Below, one piece after another: positions 24,170 to 41,100 of a stretch of 64,000 nucleotides of DNA. The notes below the pieces were generated by a model, which had not been told where the DNA came from, did not search any database, and saw only the letters and a list, made by a program, of their open reading frames with translations. Position 1 is the first letter of the stretch. Each line of letters opens with the position of its first letter. The position numbers were made by a program, and so were the translations under genes. Where the stretch lies: the NCBI GenBank assembly GCA_943735955.1, contig OX030955.1, forward strand, positions 2,186,734 to 2,250,733, given 5' to 3'. This stretch comes from Piscicola geometra. Taxonomy: Eukaryota; Annelida; Clitellata; Hirudinida; Piscicolidae.

Positions 24170-24415
24170 CAGCACTAGTAAGTGTGCATGCCAGTCTACA
24201 CGTCATCACGTTGGTGTCAGCGTCGACGACAGTGACACCGCTAGAAACACAAACAGGGGATTCTAACGATCAGGACCTTCAGAGGATCCCTCAGAAACGA
24301 GCTGGGAGTTTGATCCCGTGTTGAAGTTTGTCGCGACTTGCAGGGTGGTGCTTGGAACATCACGAGGATGACTCACCGAAATCTTCCTCCGTCACGCCGA
24401 TGAAACAGAATTGCG
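24170..24415. other. GC-richer island of unknown function
   Basis: About 240 bp of clearly higher complexity and GC than the surrounding spacer. On the minus strand a short frame reading FCFIGVTEEDFG is followed by a good donor (GTGAGTCATCC at about 24,366-24,376). It could be an exon of an unrecognised transcript or part of the distal 3' region of the poly(A) polymerase gene. I could not identify it. Confidence 0.3.
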
Positions 24416-24597
24416 TTTGTTTGTGCGTGTTTTTTTGTGTTTGTTTGTTTGTGTTTGTTTGTTTGTGTTTGTTTGTTTGTGTGTATGCGTGAGTGTGTAG
24501 ATGTGTGGCTGGCTGTGTGATTATATACAAAAACATCATCGAAGAATCTATGAAGAAGAGGAAGAATTTCGAGTCATTAAGAAAGGAACACACGAGT

Positions 24598-24828
24598 TTG
24601 TGTTTGTGTGTGTTCGATGAGGACACACGAGCATGTGTTTGTGTGTGTGTTCGATGAGGACACACGAGCATGTGTTTGTTTGTGTGTGTTCGATGAGGAC
24701 ACACGAGCATGTGTTTGTTTGTGTGTGTTCGTTGAGGACACACGAGCATGTGTTTGTTTGTGTGTGTTCGATGAGGACACACGAGCATGTGTTTGTTTGT
24801 GTGTTCGATGAGGACACACGGAAATCGC
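24598..24828. repeat. ~39-bp minisatellite
   Basis: Six copies (start points near 24,616, 24,653, 24,692, 24,731, 24,770 and 24,807) of a unit containing GATGAGGACACACGAGCATG followed by a TGTTTGTTTGTG tail. It is open in several frames because of its period and composition, not because it codes. Related TGTTTG runs lie at 24,416-24,486. Confidence 0.95.
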
Positions 24829-24899
24829 ACGTACCAGTGCAGTCTCACATGCAAGAAACTCGTCGTATAAAATATAGTGGTGGTGCCTGCTCTTATAAA

Positions 24900-25528
24900 T
24901 GAGGCAATACACCATTAGTGCATTACACTAACGCAGCGACACACACAGATACTAACACACACAAACATACATACACACACGCACACAAATAAACACACTC
25001 ACACACATAAACACTCACACACATAAACACACTCACACAGACATACACACACACATACGCACATGTGCAAAATGATTTAGAAATCTACTATTAAAAGTGA
25101 AAGATTAAAAGAACCAAATGAAACTCCCTTCTGTGTTCATCCATCTATCCAGAAAACACACCAAAAAAAGAAATTATGTAATACGAATAATAAAGATAAA
25201 AGCGAGGAGTTGGTTAAGAGAGAGAGAGTGGGGTGAGATGGAGAAGAGTAAAAAAGAAGAGAATGAAAGAGAGAGAGAGTGAGAGAGGGAAGAGCGTAAA
25301 AAGATGCCTTGAATGGGGTGGATGGAGTGGATGGAGTGGAGGGGAGTTGAATGAGATGGTGGTAGAAGAGGTATAGAAACAGAAGTGATTAAATAGGATT
25401 GGGAAGAGAGGAGAAAAAATGGGATAACAGGGAAAAGTGAAAAGAAAATTGGATGGGGGGTGGGGAAGTAAAGAAGGATGAGATGGGAGGAGGATGGGGG
25501 AGGATGGAGGGGGGGGGGGGAGGATTTC
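24900..25528. other. CA- and GA-rich region, probable 3' UTR side of poly(A) polymerase
   Basis: 24,940-25,060 is CA-rich simple sequence. 25,200-25,520 is strongly purine-rich on the plus strand (GAGAGAG and GGATGG runs and a G12 tract), so it would be CU-rich in the minus-strand poly(A) polymerase transcript. No clear AAUAAA was found close to the stop. Confidence 0.55.
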
Positions 25529-31389
<5,861 letters not shown>

Positions 31390-31585
31390 TTCATTGTCGC
31401 CTTTGCTGTCCTCGTTAGAATTGTCTGCGTTCAGTTCACTCAATGCTGGAGAAGAATCCGATCTGTGCCAATTCGATCTTTAATTATTACTTTTTAATAA
31501 AAAGTTTTTATAATTTAAGGTTCACATTTTAAACATCTCTTCGATTTGATCTTTAATGAGTCGTAAAAACTTTTGTGGGTATTAC

Positions 31586-31651
31586 CTATGGTTGATAGAT
31601 TCTTCGTTTTCTTTTAGCAGTGAAACTCCCAGACATTTTTGAGAGACGGAC
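31586..31651 (-). other. Probable 5' untranslated exon of poly(A) polymerase
   Basis: A 66-nt segment with an acceptor (CCACAG) and a donor (GTAATA), in the right place to splice to the acceptor at 31,462. It contains a short upstream ORF, ATG to TAG, 17 codons, whose stop sits exactly at the donor. A second frame stays open into the main coding exon but has no ATG, so I start the protein at 31,389. Confidence 0.45.
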
Positions 31652-32414
31652 CTGTGGTTTGAGTGTTACATAAGCAATGAACGAAAACGTGTGAAACATC
31701 GAAAAGGACGCCTGGCGAGAGAATGAAGATTCTGGCAAGAATAATTAAACATAAAAGAGAAATTACCTCTCCATCAGTGTGAAATCCTTTTTTTAAACTA
31801 ATAGTTTTTGGATTTATTGTCACGGTAAACAATAACAAAGATAATAATACAAAAATGGCACGAAAGATTAATCTAACTATTCAATGTAAATATTATTGAA
31901 TTAAATGGATTATAAAACTAGTTTCATTTAAGTTGTATTTTTATCTACAATTTATTATTTTTTGATGAAATAAAAGTATATCATAATTCAGTAGATCTCA
32001 GAAATTAATTAATCACCATTATCATCATCAGCAGCACCATCATCGTCATCATCATGATCAGCATCATCATTGAGCGGATGCTGATTAGATAAGATAGTTA
32101 CCTAAAGATGGCTTTTTCCATGGATCAGGTTACCCGGGTTGCCCAGAAGCACCAAGATTAAGCCTTAAGGCTTAGTTTATAAAAGAATACAAATGTACTG
32201 ATTTCAAACTCATTATTTATTCATTTATTCATAAATATCATTTTAATTGTTAAGCATACGATAAGTGTAGAATACTTCGAATACAAATTCATTAATTTGT
32301 GACATTTTCAAGACATCAGTCTCTGAGATTTCTTCAATTTACCTAAAAACAAAACACAATCAGCCTAAAAACAACTTAAATTGAAAGTCTCTTTCAATCA
32401 AAACTTCTACAAAA
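31652..32414. other. Spacer between poly(A) polymerase and MTHFD2 genes
   Basis: About 760 bp between two genes on the same strand, holding the poly(A) polymerase promoter and the MTHFD2 3' end. A CAT/CATCAT run lies at 32,010-32,070, and a short inverted repeat around TTAAGCCTTAAGGCTTAG at 32,159-32,176. Confidence 0.6.
32216..32229 (-). terminator. Polyadenylation signals for MTHFD2
   Basis: Two AATAAA hexamers on the minus strand (complements at 32,216-32,221 and 32,224-32,229), about 190 nt past the stop codon at 32,415. Confidence 0.65.
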
Positions 32415-35102
32415 CTAGCATGGCTCGTTACATTTAGAAGACACAACTGAGTTGGAGGCAATTTCAGGGCTGGAATAATTAGAAGACTTCGATTCTGGCG
32501 CAGATTTCACCAATGACAGTGGTGTTGCATCACCAACTGACGAGTGAGACTTTAGATGAGCGATTGGACGGGACAAATGGGGGTTGAGGTGGTCGACCCC
32601 CCAGCAGTGGTCATAGGCGACCTCCCGCCTGGCAACCCTCAGTGTATTCTTCATCAGCATCGCCACTGTCAGCGGACCAACGCCGCCAGGCACCGGGGTG
32701 ATGACGCTAGCCTTCCGTGACACCTCTGCAGACGTTCAAATGGTCGACATATTGTATTATATGTATTTGGAAAAATTATCTAATGGAAAATTTATCGAAT
32801 AATTTTGAAGATGGTTTTTTTGAATATTTTAAAAATATATAATTTAAACTATTAAAATAAAAAAATAATTAAAAATAAAAAAGCACACAAAACCTTCAAA
32901 GTTGACGTCTCCGACCAAGTGAAGCTTGCCGGTCGCCACATCAAACACCTCATTCACACCCACGTCGATCACCACACAGCCACTGGACACCATGTCGCCC
33001 CTGATGAGGTTTGGTGTTCCTGTGGCGACGATGATGATGTCGGCGTTCAGTGTGGCTCTTTTCAAGTCGTCGTGTGGCGTGTGGCGGTGGCAGATGGTGG
33101 TTGTTGCGTCTCCTGAGTTGTTGGCAGTGTTGGGGGCAGTGTTGTTGGCAATGTTGGGGGAGGGGGATTTATTTGAGTGGAGGGTTTCTCTTGATGGCGT
33201 TGTGCTACAACTACACAAGCACATCATGACACAAGCACATCATGACACAAGCACCTCCAGTCGAGTGCAGCAGCATGGCGATGGGCATACCGACGTTCTT
33301 AGATCTGCCAACCACCACCACGTTCTTGCTGCGTGTTTGTATGCCTGTGTTGGTGCAGTTGGTTGTTTGCATGGATGCCTGTGTTGGTGCAGTTGGTTGT
33401 CTGCATGGATGTGAATTGATTTGGAGAAGAAAGTCAGTATGTTTAAAACAAATATAAGCTTGCGCAAATAATCATTGTCGGTTTTATAAATGCCATCATC
33501 ATTATTTTTATCACCACCATCATTATCATCACCATCACCACCACCACTTCTATCATCATCATCACCACTTCTATCATCATCATCATAACCACTCACCCGC
33601 CCTCTTCATCATCTCAAGCACGCCTGCGGGAGTGGCAGGCACGAGAGAGTCCTGGTTGACGCAAGACCTGCATTAAACCAAAAGTTAACAAATTAACTGA
33701 AATTTATTTGTTTTCTTTTAATCCACTAATTTAACTTTTGAACCAAATCATAAACTATTACTATATTAATATTAAATTATATATTTGTAACATTTCCCGC
33801 CTCAAACTTCTACCTCACCTCCAACAACACCTCACCCACCAACAAACTCCCCCTCCCCTAACAACACCTCAAACCCCTCTCCTCCCACCACTCCCTCAAA
33901 AAACCCCCCCCCCCCCCAACAACACCTCACCCCACCTGCCAACGTTGACGATATGGAATCCATCGACATCCTTCTCAGGGGCGACCAAGTTGCAGACCCT
34001 CCTCTCGTCCATGCAGGCAGGTAGTGGCAGTTGCACCAGAATGCCATCCACCTGGTGGTCGTGATGGTGGTGGTGGTGGTGGGATTGGGGGTAGTGATGG
34101 TGGTTGTGGTGGTGGTGGGATTGGGGGTAGTGATGGTGGTTGTGGTAGGAGTGGTGGTGATGGTGATGGGATTGGGGGTAGTGATGGTGGTTGTGGTAGG
34201 AGTGGTGGTGATGGTGATAGGATTGGGGGTAGTGATGGTGGTTGTGGTAGGAGTGGTGGTGATGGTAATGGGATTGGGAGTAGTGATGGTGGTTGTGGTG
34301 GGAGTGGTGGTGGTGATGATTGTAGTATTAGTGGTGGTGGTGATGATGGTGGTAATTATGATGGTGGTATTGATGGAGGTGCGATGATAGTGATGATATT
34401 AGTGGTGGTAGTGATAATATTAGAGGTGGTATTGGTAGTGGTAGAATGATGATGGTAGTGGTGGTAGTAATGATGTTGAAAGTGATTATGATGTAGCGAT
34501 GGTAAAAATGACTAAAATAAAATTAGAACAAAGTATATATTTGGTTTTGTTGAAATGTGCTATTAGCTGTACCTCAGGGTCAGTGTTGAGTTTGCTGATT
34601 TCTGCACACAAAAACAGTTCCTTAATGTTGTCATCAAACTCCAGAGTTTTGCTAGCAATACCTGAAAGAATAAAGTTTTTTTTAAATTTAGAAACAAGAA
34701 AATATAATAATAATATTTGTATAAAATTTAATGCACTTTTCTAAAGTCTTTAATGACTTTTTCATATAAATAATCAAGAAAGGAAAAGAGATTATGCAAT
34801 GCTGAAAATCATCTCTTTTCCACCAACCAGTGAACTCTGCAGCTATCATTTTGTTCTTGACGTATCGTCTGCTGGGCGGGTCATCTCCAACCAAGATGGC
34901 CGTCAACTGAGGTCTCCTCTTTCCTTGAGCCACCCAGGCAAGCACCTCTTCGCGCACCTGAATAGTCATAAATTAAAAAGAGAGAGTTTGGAATATATTG
35001 TTAAACAAATAAATAAAATATTTATAGATACATTGAGTATATCTTACTTCTAAAAGAACATCATTTGCCATTGCTCTGCCATCCAGTACTTTAGCTTGGC
35101 AT
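32415..35102 (-). CDS. MTHFD2: Mitochondrial methylenetetrahydrofolate dehydrogenase/cyclohydrolase (first exon missing)
   Basis: Bifunctional folate enzyme that oxidises 5,10-methylene-THF to methenyl-THF and hydrolyses it to 10-formyl-THF. Exons in phase: 35,048-35,102, 34,828-34,957, 34,573-34,661, 33,936-34,051, 33,597-33,667, 33,255-33,344, 32,894-33,112 and 32,415-32,725, about 360 residues. Landmarks in order: [19 protein letters not shown] (catalytic YxxxK), [47 protein letters not shown] (dinucleotide loop), [18 protein letters not shown] strand, and [20 protein letters not shown]. It lacks the C-terminal synthetase domain of MTHFD1. The C-terminal tail is about 70 residues longer than I expect for MTHFD2. 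The first exon must end in phase 2 and was not found; a basic, Leu/Phe-rich frame starting at 35,491 (MKSLKLFLPLFNKLHFRTLK) looks like a mitochondrial presequence, but its best donor is out of phase. Confidence 0.93.
33341..33408. repeat. 34-bp tandem duplication over an MTHFD2 splice acceptor
   Basis: Two copies (33,341-33,374 and 33,375-33,408) differing by one base, starting ATGCCTGTGTTGGTGCAGTT. The first copy holds the acceptor and first bases of exon 33,255-33,344; the second provides an identical acceptor 34 nt upstream. Confidence 0.93.
34054..34511. repeat. AG-free satellite filling an MTHFD2 intron
   Basis: GTGGTG/GATGG-type minisatellite. Its core has a unit of about 51 bp containing GGTAGGAGTGGTGGTGATGG in several copies between 34,085 and 34,320, decaying to triplet repeats by 34,480. 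On the transcribed strand no AG occurs for 458 nt before the acceptor of exon 33,936-34,051. Confidence 0.92.
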
Positions 35103-38100
35103 CTGTGTTTAAAATACTTATATAAATAAATAGGTATTTAATAAATCAATTAAAATATTTTATATGTATAATGTGTATACACTTCATACAAAAGATATCA
35201 GCATTTTTTATATAATAAACAAATTTTTCATATTATATGAAGCAATATTATATACAATAAGGGATTTTGTGAATTCCAGCGAGTGCTGAATTTGCATTTC
35301 AAGTTCATTCACACTTTGGAATGTATTCTTGGTTCAAAGAAAATGGGGAAAAAATTCGCAATCATTTTTATTATTACTTCATAACGTAGTAAGCGGAAAA
35401 TATAAAAATATACGAACACCTTAGAGATGGTTTTCAAGGTCCGAAAATGTAGTTTATTAAACAAGGGTAAAAACAGTTTTAAACTTTTCATTTCAATATT
35501 TAAAATTTAAAATTTGTTTTAATACATCGTGTTTTTCCTAATTTATTAAAAACCACTAAGTTCCCGATTGGGTAACCTTTTAACTTTAAAACTTTTAATC
35601 ACACAACTTTTAACCAAAGAAAAAATATTAAACTATATAAATTAAAGAACTTTTCTTATAATCAGAAAAGAATTCAATTTATACAATTCTATACTATTTT
35701 CTAAAACCAGTTTAGAATAATTCAGAGAGAACATGTGTACTAGAATTAAATATGTCATTAAAGAACTGTAAATGCTCACTGTATGTCTTCAGCATCACTC
35801 TATCCAGTGTATTAAAATAAAGAAAAAGTTTCAAAATTTAAATAAATAACATTTCATCTTTATATAAATTCAATAGAAAATTATTTTTACGTTAAAATAT
35901 GGTGATAGAGATGAAAAAGCAGTTTTAAAACACACAAGGAATTTAATGGACCAATCGCAAAATGGCAGTTGTTGGCGATTAAATCACATATTCTATCTTT
36001 ATGTTGATTTATATGCAAATTTATGCTTCAGAGACTATTAATATGGAAAATTATGTTGTGAGAAAGAATTCACAAGTGCTCCGAAAGTGCAACTATTTAT
36101 ATTTCCCAACAGATTTATTAGCACATTAGGATTACTATTTGTTTTTACCTTCATAAGTTTAAAAAGTGCATTTTCTTTTTTTATACTTTATAAACATTTT
36201 CTAAATACTAAAATGACGCCCAAAAAGAATGTGTAGCTTAGATTCACAGCATAAGACATTCTAACTCCAAAGCCATTATTTTATGTTATATAATGGGTTT
36301 TCTCACTTTTTTACCATAAAAGGAAAGCTCATCATTTAACGCAGCTTTTAACAGAACGATCTCGAAAGTAAATGATTCTCGCTATTCCATAACTAACTAC
36401 ACTTATTTTTCCCATTTATTTTATATTGAATAAATTAGAAAAAAACTTGTTTCAAATTTTATGGTTCTGTTTTAGATTATATCACACACTCGCCCATCCC
36501 CGAGCTCGGATATCTCTCTTTATTTTTTGGAAAACTAAAAAAAGTAAATTTAGTAAAAATTAAAAGAAATTCTTAAAAATAGCTTCGATGCTTTTATTTC
36601 TGGTTAATTAAAAGGCGAAAGATTTAGCTAAAACAGAATAAATTGTGTTTTAGTTAATTTAACTAATATACTTTTTTGTAAAAATATTTTGAAAAATATA
36701 AAAAAAACTGATGGAAAAGTTCTTAACTAGCGTAAAATACCAGATTGTTCGGACACCCATAATGTTCAGACATAATCATTTTTCGAACAAATGATTCGTT
36801 TTGGGCCCTTAGCTTGGACATAATTTTAAATATGAATTCTGAAAAAGGAATTAAACACCTTTCAGAAAAGTCACTAACACCAAATTTGTTAAAACTATTT
36901 TTATACAATTAAAACTATTTTCGGTAAGTTTTTTTCAAAATGTAAATCAATTAACAACTTTTCATTGACGCTTGCAAGTAGAGAGGCTGTTGGAACTTCA
37001 CACCTCTTTCAGATGATTGTTTATAGAAGTCCGAGTAATATATGTCCGTGGTGGTTGTTTGCCGAAGTACTTCACGTCTTGTTAACACATCACCATCTCT
37101 TGCCATTGAACTCTAGTCCCCTTCTTTAGTACATTCATTTATGCTCTTGCTGCATTTGTTTTGGGAAATTTATTGGAGATTGGAGGTGCTGGCAGGCACG
37201 AGATCAATTCTCGAGATGTGTGGAAAGTTATTTTCTCATGCTGGTATATTTTTGAATGAATGTGTTTCTGGTAACAGAAACAAGCTTTTTAGACGACATC
37301 TTGAAGTGTAAACAGGGCAAGATGGATTTTTAAGACGAATAAATGACTACAGAATATTTAACAACTCAGCGTATAAGGCTTGTGTTCTTTCTATTGCTTC
37401 TATTGACACCTTCATTTGAGGTATAAAGTCTTCGGTAAATCTATTGCACACGCATTAATCTTTACATGTTGTTTCTATAATAGTATTCTGCTTCATTAGC
37501 TTGGAGTTCAATTCTATGAATAATTGAAGACATCCCTCGATTATCGATGAATAAAGGATCTGAAATAAATTTATTAAAATGTTCTTTAAAATGTTATTAA
37601 CAATTAATGCAATTATTTTTTCAAATTATAATGTAAATAAAAATATATGTCAGGCTTTATCAAACAACTTTCATTTTTAGTATAGCAAGAAAAAAAAATT
37701 ATTTTAATTTGAAAACACATGATTTTTTATGCAAACAAGTCACATTACATTTTTTTTAACTTTTCAAAGAAAATTTCACGAAGATTTGGCGAAGGTACTC
37801 TAGCTTACAGAGATCAAAAAGCCGAGTTAGCGTTTTACATCAATAAATGCCGTAAACTCTCCTGTGTGATTGTGAAGGAAAGTTGCATGGAGAGAGAGTA
37901 TTCTCTATACGCCTCGTGTGCATATAAAAGAGACATTGAGTAGTGAGGTTCTTAAAAATCGAGATATCGACGAAAAAGATAGATTTATGTTTTGTGGTTT
38001 AAGAGCTGTAATTCAATTAGGTGTGGTGCTTGATTCATGCGTCGAAGATGTTGAATAGCCGAAGTTTTTATATATGGAATACTTGTAGAAATATTTAAAG

Positions 38101-38195
38101 TTTGAGGGTATAAATATGCATGGGGAAACTATTTCAAGCGAAATGAAATGTATTATGAGCATTTTTGTAAATAAGTCGTTTTAAAAGTCTCTGTA
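35103..38195. other. Head-to-head spacer between MTHFD2 and netrin
   Basis: About 3.1 kb of AT-rich sequence that must hold the MTHFD2 first exon and promoter and the netrin promoter. No further gene was recognised. The open frame at 37,719-37,943 has no recognisable features. Confidence 0.55.
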
Positions 38196-41100
38196 ATGGC
38201 GTTTTATTTTGTTAAAAGATTAATTATAATTGTTGCTTTTCTGATGAATATTAAACCATCTTTTGCATTGTCAAGTGAAAAGTCTTCTAGGTTTGTCTCG
38301 AAAAATGATTTGGCCCAGCACTACAACAATTGGCTTTTAAACACCTACTCTCTCGAGAATTATAATTTTAAAATCAAATATTTAAATTGTAATTTACTTT
38401 AAAAAATTTAACGATCCACAAAATTATATTTGGATTCACTCAAACCACACCCACTTATCGCCAACCACTCACTCCGTTTTATTCCAGCAAAAGCTTCTCC
38501 AACTCCTGCTACAACAATCACGACGAAGCCATCATGTGTCAAACACCACTCGAGAATATCGCTTCGAAGCAAAGAGTGGATGTCGCAGTGCAATATCCGA
38601 TAAGTATCCACAACTACACGTTGAATTGTCTTTTTGATACGAAGAAAGGAGCCTTGAAGTATTGTGGAAGGTCTTGGAAGGATAGAAGCAGAAAAGATAA
38701 ACCAAGAAATAGTCACAAGAGAGTCAAGCAAGTTAATATGCTTGATAATCGCGTTAAATGTGCAACTTATTTGTATTTTTGATTGAATAAAGTTATTTAA
38801 ACGACAACAAAGTTTTAGTAGCCACATATTTATTATTCTTTTATAATATTAAACATATATTTCAATAGAATTTTCGTTTTTATTTTAGAAAAAGCGGTTT
38901 GTGTCTCTGACGCAGGCTGGAGTGCAGCACCCATTGAGACATCTCACCGACGCACACGACCACACGCAGCCCACTTGCTGGCTTTATTCATCGCTATTCA
39001 CCAAAGCATTCTCCCTTCCGAAGCCTCTTGAAACTCGCTTGAATAGGAAGAAAAATTCTCAAAACTTCGATGGAAATGATGAGCATATGAAAGGCAACTA
39101 TATCGATTTCCAAAAAGTGGCAAAGACCGAAACGCTTAGGAAGATCGAAGACAACAGCCTCCATGCTGAATCAAGCATCCATGACTTTTTCATGCAGCAG
39201 AACTACACGAACGTCAACCTGACGATACGGTTTGGCAAAAAGTTCGAGTTGAGCAGCATCAGTATGACGTTGTGTCACGTGCCTGACGACCTCCACGTGG
39301 CCTTCTACAAGAATTCAAAAGCTGGAAAACCACTCAGTCCTCTGCGCCACTTCAGCAACGCCTGCGCTTCCATCTTCGCACGAGAGGCTGCCTTCAAACA
39401 CCCCGTCAAGACGCTCCGAGTGATGTGTTCTGCGTGGCCCCTCCAAAGCAACTGTTTCGATGAGAATTTAAAGAGTGAAAAGTACAAAAAACTGAAACAT
39501 TACAAGAGTAACTGGTTGAAAGTGAAAAACTCGAAATACATAGTGCTCGGAGTTAATGAAAGCAAGTCGAATCTGACTTCAAGCAATGATGTTTCCAGCG
39601 GTTTAGATTCGAATGGAAGTGACGCAGTCTGGACGGCTTTGAGCGATTGCAAAAACAAGCATGAATCAGCGAAGAACGCCAAGCAGTGCCACCCGAAGTG
39701 CTGTCGGCTTGTGGAAGGCGGAAAACAGATCTGTCAGAAGTGCTTCTCCAATCGAAACATGAAATTCCAAAGTGACAGACCACAAACAAACCATAAACCA
39801 AATCAAATTCTTTATAAAATGCTTCACGAGCAACATGCTTTGCCCAGCAAGATACATCTCACTAATACAAGCGACAAATATTACTGGAGTAAAATTAATG
39901 AAAGAAAAAAAGCCAAAAAATGTAAAAACTTTAAAATAGTTTTTGATTTTCTGAAGGGCAAAATATCAAAGGAAGATGACGGTCCTTTGGTTCAAGATTG
40001 GGTGACGGCGAGTGAGGTAGTGGTAGCCATTTACTTGGCCGAACGTTTCAATCAAATAGAGAACTCTTTCTCTCTCTTGGAAAGAACTTATTCACCTTCC
40101 TCCATGCCATTAGCTCCTTCTTCTTCAGCAATTTCAGCGTTGCAACATTTAAAAATTGATAGAATATCAAAAGAATATGAAACAAGATATCAAAGAGAAG
40201 AAAGAGAAATTTTTGGAATTAAGTGAGATATTTGTTAAAATAAATAGATTTTTAATCTTTAAAAAAAAGTATTTCGGAAAATGTTAAACAGGTTTGAATA
40301 AATAAACTATTTTTTATATTCTTACAATAAGCTCATGCTCAAACATAAATTCTCTACAAAAATACAATCTTTACACCACAGCCTCTTATCGATCGCCGAC
40401 ATCTCTGTCGAGGGAAGGTGCAAGTGCAACGGCCATGCCAGCAAGTGCGTCAGGAACAGCGTGGGAAAGCTGGTTTGCCAGTGCCAACACAACACATACG
40501 GTTGCTTTGAACCTTTGAAATAAGTTTTAAGAAAACAGATTTTTGCATATTTTTGAAATTATATGTATGAAAATACAGTCAGAAAAAAACTAAAATTACA
40601 TTTTCATAAGACCGGGTGCTCTCTTGACTATTTCTTTAGTTTGTGGCGGTATTCGCGATTCATTTCAACGAGCCCTGATCGAAGGCTTAAGCCTTAAATC
40701 ATGCAACTGCTCGTGAAATTGTTTCGCTATGATTTACGTTTGGAAGATGTAAGCGATAAATATCGAGCAGCGACTTTTCGGCGCACATCAACGGAAATGT
40801 GTGAAAGTTTTTACACCTCCGGTCTGATCAGTCAACATGAAGTTTTTGACGCCGATAATTTATCATTTCAAGTATTTCATATAATTTTTTGCCAAAATTG
40901 AAATTAAATGTTTTAAATATAAGTAGATTTAAACTTTGATTCTATAGATTAAATTCTTAATTTGTTTTAAGGAGATGAGTGTGAAAAGTGTCGGCCATTC
41001 TACCAAAACGTGCCGTGGAAGAGGGCAACGGAGCAGGAGGCAAGTGTGTGCGAGGGTGAGTCTGCGTGTATGCCTGCATGCCCTTGTGGTGAAATAAAAC

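Noticed and set aside
24360..24915. Repeated HTNKHMLVCPHR-type frame as a secreted repeat protein
   Set aside because: A ~39-bp minisatellite is open in three frames on each strand; no start, splice or composition evidence for coding.
36723..36908. Minus-strand 61-codon frame as the missing first MTHFD2 exon
   Set aside because: No presequence-like N-terminus and no phase-2 donor; the frame at 35,491 is a slightly better but still unproven candidate.
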